Assembly: GCA_003132865.1 (NCBI GenBank)
Contig: PKYZ01000584.1
Location: 1-20,863 of the forward strand
Reading direction: 5' to 3'
Origin: Bryobacterales bacterium
Lineage (GTDB): Bacteria; Acidobacteriota; Terriglobia; Bryobacterales; Bryobacteraceae
DNA length: 20,863 nucleotides
Shown here: positions 6,363 to 13,170 of the stretch, one piece after another
Numbering within the stretch: position 1 is the first letter of the stretch
Layout of the letters: every line of letters begins with the position of its first letter
Notes under the pieces: model-generated
Seen by the model: only the letters and a program-made list of their open reading frames with translations
Database searches by the model: none
What the model was told of the DNA's origin: nothing
Program-made: the position numbers and the translations under genes

Positions 6363-7142
6363 TCAGTCCTGCTTGCGCAGCGTGTGCGACCGCAAGTATT
6401 CGACCAGTTCGGCTGGCCGGTCCGTCTGAATGCCGGCCGCGCCCCGATCCACGGCGTCCTGCCAGGCGGAAGCGTTGTCCGCGGACCCCAGGCGGTCTAC
6501 GTAGATATCCAAGCCCGCGTGCTTCGCCACCGCAATCGCATCGCCGGTGAAATCTCCGGCGTCGAAGGCCACCACCCGCGGATTCAAGTCCGCGAGCAGC
6601 TTTCCAAGAGTGGCGGCGCTGCCGGCTTCCGGCATGACCTTCAACGACGGGCTCAGCGCCTGCACTTTCTTCAGGAATCCGGTGCCTCCATAAATCACGA
6701 CCGGGATCAGCATGTCCGCCTTCGTGAGCGTGGCAACCAGATCGGCGGGCGCGATGTCCTTCGAATCCACGTAGACGCCGATCTTGCCGTGCGCCAGAGC
6801 CAGCGCCTCCTCCAAAGACGGGACCTTCGTGCCGGCAAACTGCGGGCTGAACTTCGCGCCGGCATCCAGCGCGCGAATCTGGTCGAAGGTCATTTCGCGG
6901 ACGGCGCCCGTGCCGTTCGTAGTGCGGTCCACCTTTCGATCATGCATCAGCACCAGGCCTCCGTCGGAGGTGGTGCGCACGTCCAGTTCGAAGAAATCGG
7001 CCCCGGCATCGATGGCGGCTTGAAAAGCGGGAAGCGTGTTTTCGGGATGGGCGCGATGCTCGCCCCGATGGGCAATGACCGCGATTCGATCGGCCGCGGT
7101 TAGCGGTGTGAACAATACCAATAGCAGCGCGGTGTACTTCAT
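6363..7142 (-). CDS. Exported glycerophosphodiester phosphodiesterase
   Basis: This encodes 259 residues. Residues 1-17 are a signal peptide. The GDPD catalytic set is complete: H25-R26-G, E34-N35-T, E52-L-D54 and H67-D68, followed by T-T-N-G-T-G and the C-terminal G-I-Q-T-D-R-P. The enzyme hydrolyses deacylated phospholipid headgroup diesters to glycerol-3-phosphate and an alcohol; here it would act in the periplasm. Residue spacing fits the bacterial GlpQ/UgpQ group, and the signal peptide favours a GlpQ-like periplasmic role. No transporter genes are near. Its start is only 17 bases from the divergent POTRA gene. It has no Shine-Dalgarno and a TACTAT box 7 bases upstream, so the mRNA is probably leaderless. 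Confidence 0.9.
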   Translation of the reverse strand: MKYTALLLVLFTPLTAADRIAVIAHRGEHRAHPENTLPAFQAAIDAGADFFELDVRTTSDGGLVLMHDRKVDRTTNGTGAVREMTFDQIRALDAGAKFSPQFAGTKVPSLEEALALAHGKIGVYVDSKDIAPADLVATLTKADMLIPVVIYGGTGFLKKVQALSPSLKVMPEAGSAATLGKLLADLNPRVVAFDAGDFTGDAIAVAKHAGLDIYVDRLGSADNASAWQDAVDRGAAGIQTDRPAELVEYLRSHTLRKQD

Positions 7143-7148
7143 GCTTGA

Positions 7149-7157
7149 GATAGTATC
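7149..7157. promoter_or_regulatory. Palindromic bidirectional -10 element
   Basis: GATAGTATC reads as TAGTAT on the plus strand (7151-7156) and TACTAT on the minus strand (7155-7150). A start about 7 bases after each box falls at 7163 (the second ATG of the POTRA gene) and at about 7143 (one base before the phosphodiesterase ATG). Both transcripts would be leaderless and would compete for one site. No good -35 was seen on either side. Confidence 0.45.
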
Positions 7158-7159
7158 AA

Positions 7160-8407
7160 ATGATGCGCTCTCTGCACGTTGCCGTTGCGCTCATGCTGAT
7201 GCCCGCCGCCCTGGCGCAGCACCCGGTGATGGAGATCAAGGTCGCAGGGAATGAGAGGCTGGCGGCGGCCGCCGTAATCGCCGCATCCGGCTTGCGCAAG
7301 GGCCAGACGGCCACTCGCGCGGAACTCGACGCCGCCGCACAAAAGCTTGCCGACACAGGGTTCTTCACCAGCGTCAGCTACCGGTACGATCCGAAGGCCG
7401 TCGGCGGTGCCACTGGATACGCGCTCACGTTTCAGGTCTCCGAACAGCCGGCCCTCGCGCCGGTCGAACTGGACATTCCGGGCCAGGACGCTGAACACCT
7501 GTGGCAACAGCTCAAAACCGCCGACGGGTTCATGGACAGGCAGATGCCGAACAACGATCGGGCTTCGGCTTACTATAAGCGGGCGATTGAAGCGGTGCTG
7601 CGGAAATCGAATCATCCGGAAGAGATCGTCATGAAGAACGAGGCCGACTTACAAACGCACAAGATGGCGATCGTCTGCCGTCCTGCCAATCTTCCCAAGA
7701 TCGCCGCGATCCGATTCGAGGGCAATGCGGCGATCGCGGAAGGCGGGCTGCAGGCCGCCATGGCGAAGGTGGCCATGGGTCAGGACTACAGCGAGCGCGA
7801 CTTCCGGCGCATGCTGGAATTCAACGTCAGGCCGCTCTACGAGGAGTTGGGCCGCCTGACCGTCGCTTTTCCGCGTATGAACATGGCTCGTGCGGACGAT
7901 GCCGCGGTCACTGTCACGGCCGGGATCGACGAAGGACCCGTGTGGCGCCTCGGCAAAGTCGTCTTAACCGGCGACGCTCTTCCCCTTGCCGACATGCACG
8001 AGGCCGCCCGGTTCGCTTACGGAGATCCGGCTAACTGGAAGCAGTTCATGACGACCGTCGACAAGATGGAACAGGTGCTGCGGCGGGATGGCTATATCAC
8101 GGCGTCCTCGCAGCCGGTGCGCTCGTTTCACGATCCCACGCAGATCGTGGATGTGACCGTGCAGGTCAAGAAAGGCCCGCTGTTCCGGTTCGGCGAGTTG
8201 CACATCGAAGGTTTGGATACAGCCACGCAACAGCGCCTGGCCAGGCGATGGAAGCTCCCCAAGGGCGCGCCCATGAATCAGTATTATGTTGACGATTTCT
8301 TTCGCTCCGTGCTGCCGTCGCTGAGAGGTAAGGTTAGGACTTACGGTTCGGAGTTACACGTTCACTCTGGCGAGATTGTAGTGGATGTGACGCTCAAGTT
8401 TCGCTGA
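7160..8407 (+). CDS. POTRA-domain protein without an outer-membrane barrel
   Basis: This encodes 415 residues (414 if it starts at the second ATG, 7163). A signal peptide at 1-19 ends A-L-A before Q. Repeated POTRA-type units follow. One is about 24-95, with V-A-G-N-E-R, then A-A-Q-K-L-A-D-T-G-F-F-T-S-V. Another is near 178-260, with I-R-F-E-G-N-A-A-I, then V-T-V-T-A-G-I-D-E-G-P. A third is about 260-345 and a fourth runs to the end (F-G-E-L-H-I-E-G-L-D). BamA/TamA/Omp85 proteins place such domains before a 16-strand barrel of 350 or more residues. This protein stops right after the POTRAs, so it would be a soluble periplasmic partner rather than an insertase. It is followed after 17 bases by the PIG-L gene, probably in one operon. 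Confidence 0.75.
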   Translation: MMRSLHVAVALMLMPAALAQHPVMEIKVAGNERLAAAAVIAASGLRKGQTATRAELDAAAQKLADTGFFTSVSYRYDPKAVGGATGYALTFQVSEQPALAPVELDIPGQDAEHLWQQLKTADGFMDRQMPNNDRASAYYKRAIEAVLRKSNHPEEIVMKNEADLQTHKMAIVCRPANLPKIAAIRFEGNAAIAEGGLQAAMAKVAMGQDYSERDFRRMLEFNVRPLYEELGRLTVAFPRMNMARADDAAVTVTAGIDEGPVWRLGKVVLTGDALPLADMHEAARFAYGDPANWKQFMTTVDKMEQVLRRDGYITASSQPVRSFHDPTQIVDVTVQVKKGPLFRFGELHIEGLDTATQQRLARRWKLPKGAPMNQYYVDDFFRSVLPSLRGKVRTYGSELHVHSGEIVVDVTLKFR

Positions 8408-8424
8408 AGGAGGGATAGACGCAC

Positions 8425-9144
8425 ATGCCGATCACTCGCAGAGATCTGCTCGGCCAGGCGGCGTGCCTGGCCAGCGCGGCGGCATCCACCGCCAGCCGCA
8501 AGCTCAAGGCGATCGTTACCGGCGGGCACCCCGGCGACCCTGAGTATGGATGCGGCGGGACCATCGCCCGCTATGCGGACCAGGGCCACGACGTGGCGCT
8601 GCTCTATCTGAACCGCGGCGAGAAGAGTTGTCCGGAAACGGCGGCCGATGCCGCCGGCAATGTGCGGGTCGCCGAGGCCAAACGCGCCTGCGAGATCCTG
8701 AAGGCGCGCCCTCTCTTTGCGGGCCAGTGCGATGGCCACGCGGTGGTGGACGCGGCGCACTATCGGGAATTCCGCGATCTGATCGACGCCGAGCGCCCCG
8801 ACGTGCTCTTCACGCACTGGCCGATCGACGGGCATCGCGATCATCGCGCCATTTCCATGCTCGCCTACGATGCCTGGCTGGCCACGGGCAAGAAGTTTGC
8901 CTTCTATTACTACGAGGTCTCCGATGGCGAGGACACGCTGATGTTCCCGCCCACCGACTTCGTGGATATCGCGGCGACCGAGCCGCGCAAACGCCTGGCC
9001 TGTTATGCGCATGCTTCCCAGGCGCCCGATAAGTTCTACGCGCTGCAGAGTCAGGTCACACGGTTTCGCGGCGTGGAGAGCGGCTATCTCCACGCAGAAG
9101 CTTACGTTCGCCACGCGCAGAGCCGCGAGAGCGTGCTGCCATGA
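8425..9144 (+). CDS. Tat-exported PIG-L (LmbE) family deacetylase homologue
   Basis: This encodes 239 residues. The start has a strong site (AAGGAGGG at 8407-8414). The N-terminus has a twin-arginine signal, T-R-R-D-L-L-G then an Ala-rich stretch, so export is folded. The PIG-L fold follows: G-G-H35-P-G37-D38-P-E at the metal site, G-C-G-G-T-I, and the second motif H131-W-P-I-D135-x-H137-x-x-H140-R. Family members remove N-acetyl groups from GlcNAc-type sugars using zinc bound by the first His, the second Asp of H-P-D-D and a late His. Here the first Asp of H-P-D-D, the general base in MshB, is Gly. Zinc binding may persist while activity is reduced, altered or lost. Substrate unknown. It converges on the next gene with a 16-base gap. 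Confidence 0.85.
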   Translation: MPITRRDLLGQAACLASAAASTASRKLKAIVTGGHPGDPEYGCGGTIARYADQGHDVALLYLNRGEKSCPETAADAAGNVRVAEAKRACEILKARPLFAGQCDGHAVVDAAHYREFRDLIDAERPDVLFTHWPIDGHRDHRAISMLAYDAWLATGKKFAFYYYEVSDGEDTLMFPPTDFVDIAATEPRKRLACYAHASQAPDKFYALQSQVTRFRGVESGYLHAEAYVRHAQSRESVLP

Positions 9145-9160
9145 AAGTCCCTGACAACTC

Positions 9161-9772
9161 CTACACGCAGGGTATGCAGACGACCAACCAATCGACAAAG
9201 CTGGTCAGCTCGGCTGCTCCCAGCTTCGACTGCAACGTCACTCGATCCGCCACCACGAGTGTCCCTGCCGGCGGAGTGAGGTTGAGTTCAGCGGACGTCT
9301 GAGAACGGCAGACTTCGGTGCATTTCAGATAGACTTCGAGGCCGCGGGTGGCGGCAGGCGTCGCCAATGCTTCATTGACCACGACGCTGCCAAACATCCC
9401 GGCCTTAAAACCGTTGCCGTCCAGCCTGACCTGCTGAACCTGCATCGACGGGTTCGGCGAAAGCACCTGATATGTGATGTTGGAACCCTGGCTCTGACCG
9501 GTCTCGACGCCCCAGGGAGCGGCAAACTGCAAACCAAAGGTGCCAACGGGCGCCAGCAGAGGGGTCACAGTGATCTGGTCCGCCGTGATTTCCGCCGCGC
9601 CTCCGCCGGCCTTCGCCTTATATGCGAAGCCCGAAACCGTCAGATTTCCGAGTACGCAGCCGGTTGGTCCCAGCGCGATGTAGTTCGCCAAAGTTTCAGT
9701 CATGCAAGGCGCCGCCGATCCGGGAACCCGGAGCAGCGCAATGCTTACAGCCAGAAGAAGCAGCTTTTTCAT
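9161..9772 (-). CDS. Secreted beta-rich protein, PEP-CTERM-like without the sorting tail
   Basis: This encodes 203 residues. A signal peptide (M-K-K-L-L-L-L, cleavage near S-A-A) is followed by C-M-T-E-T-L-A-N-Y-I, G-C-V-L-G-N-L-T-V-S-G-F. I recall this opening from acidobacterial secreted proteins, many of which end in a PEP-CTERM exosortase signal. The rest is Thr/Val-rich predicted beta structure with K-C-T-E-V-C in the middle. There is no P-E-P plus membrane segment at the end; it closes with W-L-V-V-C-I-P-C-V, a C-x-x-C two residues from the terminus. GGGAGG at 9780-9785 (minus strand), spaced 7 bases, fixes the start. A TACAAT box (plus-strand 9790-9795) would give a very short leader. 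Function unknown. Confidence 0.65.
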   Translation of the reverse strand: MKKLLLLAVSIALLRVPGSAAPCMTETLANYIALGPTGCVLGNLTVSGFAYKAKAGGGAAEITADQITVTPLLAPVGTFGLQFAAPWGVETGQSQGSNITYQVLSPNPSMQVQQVRLDGNGFKAGMFGSVVVNEALATPAATRGLEVYLKCTEVCRSQTSAELNLTPPAGTLVVADRVTLQSKLGAAELTSFVDWLVVCIPCV

Positions 9773-9815
9773 GTTGGGCCTCCCTTGGAATTGTATGGGA
9801 TGCAGAGACAGGCCG

Positions 9816-9830
9816 GGAGGCCTGGCCTCC
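9816..9830. repeat. Perfect inverted repeat GGAGGCC/GGCCTCC
   Basis: Seven-base arms around a single T lie between the S41-family gene and the secreted-protein gene. There is no T tract, so it is not a standard terminator. It may act as an operator, or as an RNA hairpin after the S41 gene. Confidence 0.4.
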
Positions 9831-9874
9831 GAGGCAGTACTATACTCCGGGCGAAATATTACACTCGGGAGGTG

Positions 9875-11089
9875 TTAGGCCGTCTTCTGGCCGTTCGCGA
9901 TTTCGATGGCCTTCTTCAGCAGCGGATCTTCCTGCTGCTTGTGCTCCGGCTGATCGGGAATCTCGGGTAAAGGCTCTCCGTTCTCGTCGAGTTCCACCTG
10001 GGCCTCGGGCTCCGACATCACGGTCTCCGGCGTCACGCCCACATCCTGGATCGCTTTGCCACTTGGCGAATAATACTTGGCCACCGAGAGGATGATGGCG
10101 CCGCCATCCTCCATGGTGACGGCCTTGCGCAGGGAGGCGTCGCCGTACGTACGCTCGCCGACCAGTTCGGCGCGCTTGTCGTCCAGCAAGGCGGCAGCGG
10201 CAATTTCGGCGCCGTCGGCCGTGCCGCGGTTGGTGATGACCACCAGCGGCAGCTTGGTGATGTCTTTGGCGGCATCCGCTTCAAAGTCCTGGCGCGGCAC
10301 TTTCTGGCCTTGCAAGTAGGCGATCTCGCCTTTGGCCAGGAAGAGGTTCGCGAGCGCGATACCTTCCTGCGGCGTGCCCACCGCGCAGTTCCGCAGATCC
10401 AGGATCAGCTTCTGCGCGCCTTGTTTCTGCAAAGATTCCACCGCGGCAGCCACTTCCTTCACCTTGCCTGGCGCCAGCGTGGCCGGCTGAATGTAGCCGA
10501 TATTATCCGCCATCATCTTTCCGGTGACCGCTGGATACACGATGTTGGCGCGCGTCAGCTTGATCTTTTGCGGCTCTGGCCGCCGCACCCGCACCACCGT
10601 CAGATCCACATTGGATCCAGGGTCGCCTTCCAGCAGCAGGCTGGCGTAAGCCAGCGGCATGTCCCGCGTGGCCACGCCGCTGATGGTTTCCAACATGTCG
10701 TTGGTGGCCAGACCGGCTTTGGCGGCGGGCGATCCGGGGGTCACGCCCACGATGCCGACGAATCCGAACTTCTTGGCGAGCACCAAGCCGACCCCGGCCT
10801 TATGCGCGTCCTTGTTTTTCAGATAGTCCTTGTACTGATCGGCATTGAGATAGCTGGCGAATGGATCGACGGATTCGAGCAACCCGTTCAAAGCGCCCAC
10901 GGTGACGCTCTTCATGTCCGGCTCTTCCACGTATTCACTCTTGATGCGGTGCAGCACTTCCGTGTACACGGCGAGTTGTGGATACGGCCGGTCGCTTGAC
11001 GCGCTTCTGCCTAATACCGTGCCGATAACCAGCAGCAGCGTGACGCATGTGGAGGTGGTGACCACCAGGTATTTGATACGGCTGTTCAT
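9875..11089 (-). CDS. S41/CtpA-family C-terminal-processing-protease homologue, predicted inactive
   Basis: This encodes 404 residues. An N-terminal membrane anchor or signal (8-27) is followed by the helical N-terminal region (S-V-D-P-F-A-S-Y). A PDZ domain spans about 95-175 (A-G-V-G-L-V, then T-P-G-S-P-A-A-K-A-G-L). The S41 core includes G-Y-I-Q at 198-201, a D-L-R-N variant at 231-234 and L-V-V-I-T-N at 282-287. Active CtpA proteins use a Ser in a G-T/S-A-S-A-S-E motif and a Lys 25 residues later in G-K-G-x-x-Q. Here the motif reads G-T-A-D292-G-A-E and G-D317-A-S-L-R321, so Ser, Lys and the supporting Gln are all replaced while spacing is exact. The frame is otherwise intact with a normal C-terminal tail, pointing to a maintained pseudoprotease acting as a periplasmic PDZ scaffold or peptide binder. 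No Shine-Dalgarno; a TAGAAT box ends 10 bases before the ATG. Confidence 0.85.
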   Translation of the reverse strand: MNSRIKYLVVTTSTCVTLLLVIGTVLGRSASSDRPYPQLAVYTEVLHRIKSEYVEEPDMKSVTVGALNGLLESVDPFASYLNADQYKDYLKNKDAHKAGVGLVLAKKFGFVGIVGVTPGSPAAKAGLATNDMLETISGVATRDMPLAYASLLLEGDPGSNVDLTVVRVRRPEPQKIKLTRANIVYPAVTGKMMADNIGYIQPATLAPGKVKEVAAAVESLQKQGAQKLILDLRNCAVGTPQEGIALANLFLAKGEIAYLQGQKVPRQDFEADAAKDITKLPLVVITNRGTADGAEIAAAALLDDKRAELVGERTYGDASLRKAVTMEDGGAIILSVAKYYSPSGKAIQDVGVTPETVMSEPEAQVELDENGEPLPEIPDQPEHKQQEDPLLKKAIEIANGQKTA

Positions 11090-11099
11090 ATGGTTTTAA

Positions 11100-11105
11100 A
11101 TTCTA
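11100..11105 (-). promoter_or_regulatory. -10 box of the S41-family gene (near leaderless)
   Basis: The minus strand reads TAGAAT ten bases before the ATG at 11089, giving a predicted leader of about 3 bases. No ribosome site is visible. Confidence 0.35.
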
Positions 11106-11221
11106 TTTCAAAATCGGGGGGGACCCGAAGCCATTATAGCAGGCTCCCAGTCGATACAGCAGACGCCGCACCGATGCCGGCCGGGTACCGGCAAGGATAC
11201 CCCTCAGCGATTAGACGGCGA

Positions 11222-11386
11222 TCAGACGGTTTTGGTTGCCCGCGGCATCTTCCTGGCTGCCGACCGCCGGTGCGCCGGGCGATGGGCTCGCTTCCCGGCC
11301 GTGGTCTTCCGCGCAGGGGCTGTTCTGACGGTGCGGGCCGCTGCCAGGATGGACGGCGGGGCGGCGGCGGGAGAAGCCCGCGAAGA
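11222..11386 (-). pseudogene. Lys/Arg/Ala-rich C-terminal fragment
   Basis: This frame ends at 11222 with about 50 residues of Ala, Arg, Lys and Pro ([24 protein letters not shown]). It looks like the tail of a histone-H1-like or other nucleic-acid-binding protein. No matching N-terminal part is visible upstream; the frame runs instead into permease remnants. The composition may be chance in GC-rich DNA. The remaining 11106-11221 and 11387-11449 show nothing convincing. Confidence 0.2.
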
Positions 11387-11449
11387 TCGGAGGTATCCGC
11401 GGTTCTTGTGGCAGTTCGTTCGATTCGCGTAGCTGCTCGAAAAGCGGGT

Positions 11450-11851
11450 AAGAGAGGGATCCCGGGCGGCCCCCCCCAAAACCTGGTGGTTTGTAGCAGG
11501 CGCGCGGGTTCGCGGACCGGCAGCATGCGCAGCATTACCGCGTCGATCAGGCTGAAGATCGCGGTGTTCGCGCCGATGCCCAGCGCCAGCGACAGGACCG
11601 CCCCGCGGCGAAGGCAGGGCTGCGCCGCTGCGTCCGGACAGCGTATCGCAGATCGTGGAACAGATCTTCAATCCAACGGACACCGCGCGCGCCGCCGCGC
11701 TTGTTCCGGCTCAATGCCGGCGGGGACGTAATCCCGGATCTGCTCTTCCAAATGGAAGCGGATCTCCGCGTCGATCTCCGCATGCAGGCGCGCCTCCGCG
11801 CGGTTTCGCCGGGACAACACATCATCTATCCAGCCGTTTTAGCCAGCGCAC
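11450..11851 (-). pseudogene. N-terminal remnant of a MacB-like (ADOP) ABC-transporter permease
   Basis: Pieces in several minus-strand frames line up with the start of the long-N-terminus MacB-like permeases abundant in acidobacteria. From the GTG near 11851 they are R-W-L-K-R-L-D-R; then L-S-R-R-N-R-A-E-A-R-L-H, F-H-L-E-E-Q-I-R-D-Y-V; then [15 protein letters not shown]; then [14 protein letters not shown] and [13 protein letters not shown]. At least three frameshifts separate them. The remaining 600 or more residues of such a permease are absent; similarity ends near an 8-C run at 11470-11477. Its former role would have been export or envelope transport. It is dead here. Confidence 0.7.
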
Positions 11852-11915
11852 ATGATACCTAGAGCTTCTACATACCACGGCGGGCGGATTGTCAAACCGT
11901 GGCGGTTTTGTGTTC

Positions 11916-11924
11916 TGTTACAAT
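11916..11924 (+). promoter_or_regulatory. Extended -10 promoter, near-leaderless start
   Basis: TGTTACAAT is a consensus extended -10 (TGn plus TACAAT at 11919-11924). The ATG at 11937 follows 12 bases after it, so a transcript starting about 7 bases downstream would carry a leader of about 6 bases. No Shine-Dalgarno is present. Confidence 0.5.
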
Positions 11925-11936
11925 CGGGTAGCACGA

Positions 11937-12686
11937 ATGTCCACTGTAAACGGCCAGCCGCGGCTCACCGTAGCGGATCTGGTCACCCGCTGTCGCGGCC
12001 AATTCATTTCGCTCACGAATACCTTTTCCTATTTCTGCACTCCTCCCATGGCGGAAGAGGACCTGCGGCAGTATTTGCACGATCCCATCGCGGCCCTCTC
12101 GCCCCTGATTTGCGGCGATCTCGGCACGGTGGGACTGGCGCTGGTGCCGTACCTGGAGAAAGGCAATGGCCGCGCGGGCGACACCGTCACCTTCGAAAAA
12201 CCGGCGGAAGGGCGCCAGTTGACCTCCGCGCGCGCGGAGGCTGGCGGGATGACGATCCTGATGCTGGCGACCAAGGAAGAAGACATCGCCAATTATCACT
12301 ACACCTTCTACAACGCGCTGGCCGCACTGGTGGCGGATACCTGGCAGTTCGGAACCCGGGAAAGCTTCTACCAGCAATTGCGCGAGGAACTGAGAGCGGA
12401 AGTGCATGGCGAGGTGGACGAGCGGAGCTGGCATCTGAAGCAGTCTCTGGTGCGGCGCCAGACCAATATCCGTAAGGAAACGAAGCTGTTTCGCGACTAC
12501 GCGCGGCAAGCGTTTGAAGACACGCTGACGCTCTACCTGCACGGCACCTGCTGCGATATCGACGTGGAGACCGGTCCGCGCCAGATGCCCAGCCGGTACC
12601 TGCGCAAGCGGCTGGAACTGCTGTTTTCGTTGTACCCGCCGCCGGCAGGCTACGCGGTTTTTCCGGACCAGTTGAAGAAGAGGTAG
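11937..12686 (+). CDS. Conserved-looking hypothetical protein
   Basis: This encodes 249 residues from the ATG at 11937. The frame extends to a start at 11889, but that would overlap the extended -10 promoter. No signal peptide or membrane segment, so it is cytoplasmic. Features include L-T-V-A-D-L-V-T-R-C near the start and an N-Y-H-Y-T-F-Y-N-A-L-A-A-L segment near residue 136. An amphipathic helical region rich in R, E and Q follows (L-R-E-E-L-R-A-E-V, S-L-V-R-R-Q-T-N-I-R-K), then H-G-T-C-C-D and a basic end. Codon use is strongly biased, supporting a real gene. I do not recognise the family and assign no function. Confidence 0.7.
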   Translation: MSTVNGQPRLTVADLVTRCRGQFISLTNTFSYFCTPPMAEEDLRQYLHDPIAALSPLICGDLGTVGLALVPYLEKGNGRAGDTVTFEKPAEGRQLTSARAEAGGMTILMLATKEEDIANYHYTFYNALAALVADTWQFGTRESFYQQLREELRAEVHGEVDERSWHLKQSLVRRQTNIRKETKLFRDYARQAFEDTLTLYLHGTCCDIDVETGPRQMPSRYLRKRLELLFSLYPPPAGYAVFPDQLKKR

Positions 12687-12703
12687 GTGGGCGGAGGAGT
12701 GGC

Positions 12704-12743
12704 GCACGTTCTCAACGTGCCGTGTCCACAATCGTGTGGATAC
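12704..12743. repeat. Two adjacent hairpins (REP-like) in a short intergenic gap
   Basis: Hairpin one is GCACGTT-CTC-AACGTGC at 12704-12720, a perfect 7-bp stem. Hairpin two is GTGTCCACA and TGTGGATAC around ATCG at 12722-12743, a 9-bp stem with one G-T pair. They sit between convergent gene ends and lack a T tract. The pair resembles a bacterial interspersed element or a bidirectional terminator. Confidence 0.55.
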
Positions 12744-12763
12744 CCGTTGGCCGCAGGGTTCCC

Positions 12764-13015
12764 TTAAACGAGCGACTCGCCGCCCAAGTCTTCGTGTGGG
12801 TTAACAGGCAGATGACCAACAAGCGCATCAATGCGCGCGACCAGGACCGGGTCCAGAGGCTTGATCTGCTCCGGGAACCGGACCATGTCCTCCGCCAGGA
12901 GACTCAGAAACGACTCGATCGCCGGATCGTTGTCTTGCCGCGCTTTCTTTGCGGGGCCGGGCGCGATTACATGCGGGCCCACCGCACCGGTTTGCGCCCG
13001 TTTCGATATTGCCAT
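12764..13015 (-). CDS. Solo PrlF-type antitoxin tail protein
   Basis: This encodes 83 residues. The start at 13015 is chosen because of AGGAGG five bases upstream. The same frame stays open to an ATG at 13174 (136 residues) whose ATGA overlaps the stop of the preceding gene. The extra 53 residues have good codon bias for their first 30, so a longer coupled product is possible. Residues about 28-75 read D-P-A-I-E-S-F-L-S-L-L-A-E-D-M, P-E-Q-I-K-P-L-D, V-A-R-I-D-A-L-V. This matches, from memory, the C-terminal toxin-binding half of PrlF/SohA antitoxins. The AbrB-like DNA-binding half is replaced by a short basic region. No YhaV (RelE-type) toxin is adjacent. It may be an orphan antitoxin or half of an uncharacterised pair with the broken gene upstream. 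Confidence 0.5.
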   Translation of the reverse strand: MAISKRAQTGAVGPHVIAPGPAKKARQDNDPAIESFLSLLAEDMVRFPEQIKPLDPVLVARIDALVGHLPVNPHEDLGGESLV

Positions 13016-13028
13016 CCACTCCTCCTGC

Positions 13029-13051
13029 ACGCATGTTAGCGCCGATGTGCT
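13029..13051. promoter_or_regulatory. Inverted TAGCRC half-sites upstream of the PrlF-like gene
   Basis: TTAGCGC and GTGCTAA are separated by four bases (13034-13051) and adjoin the decamer GCTAACATGC (minus strand, 13038-13029). TAACAT within it could be the -10 of the antitoxin-like gene, giving a leader of about 11 bases that holds its AGGAGG site. An autoregulator could bind the inverted repeat. Confidence 0.35.
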
Positions 13052-13170
13052 AATAGAAGCAAAATGCTCTCGGCTTTCGCGTTCACCCAGGAACGACGTA
13101 ACGGCTCGGATCACCAGGTCCGCCTTGCAAGCCAGCACCACGTGGCTGCCGCCTGGAACCAGGGCAGGCA

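Noticed and set aside
8362..9198. 278-codon open frame on the minus strand
   Set aside because: It is antisense to the PIG-L gene, which has clear motifs and a strong ribosome site. The frame's composition (His/Arg/Gly-rich) is typical of a shadow.
11470..11477. 8-C run (and G runs at 3350-3357 and 11116-11122) as phase-variation switches
   Set aside because: All lie in non-coding or decayed DNA, not in or just before an intact gene.
11892..12731. 279-codon minus-strand frame
   Set aside because: It mirrors the 11937 gene, which has better codon bias and a consensus extended -10 promoter.
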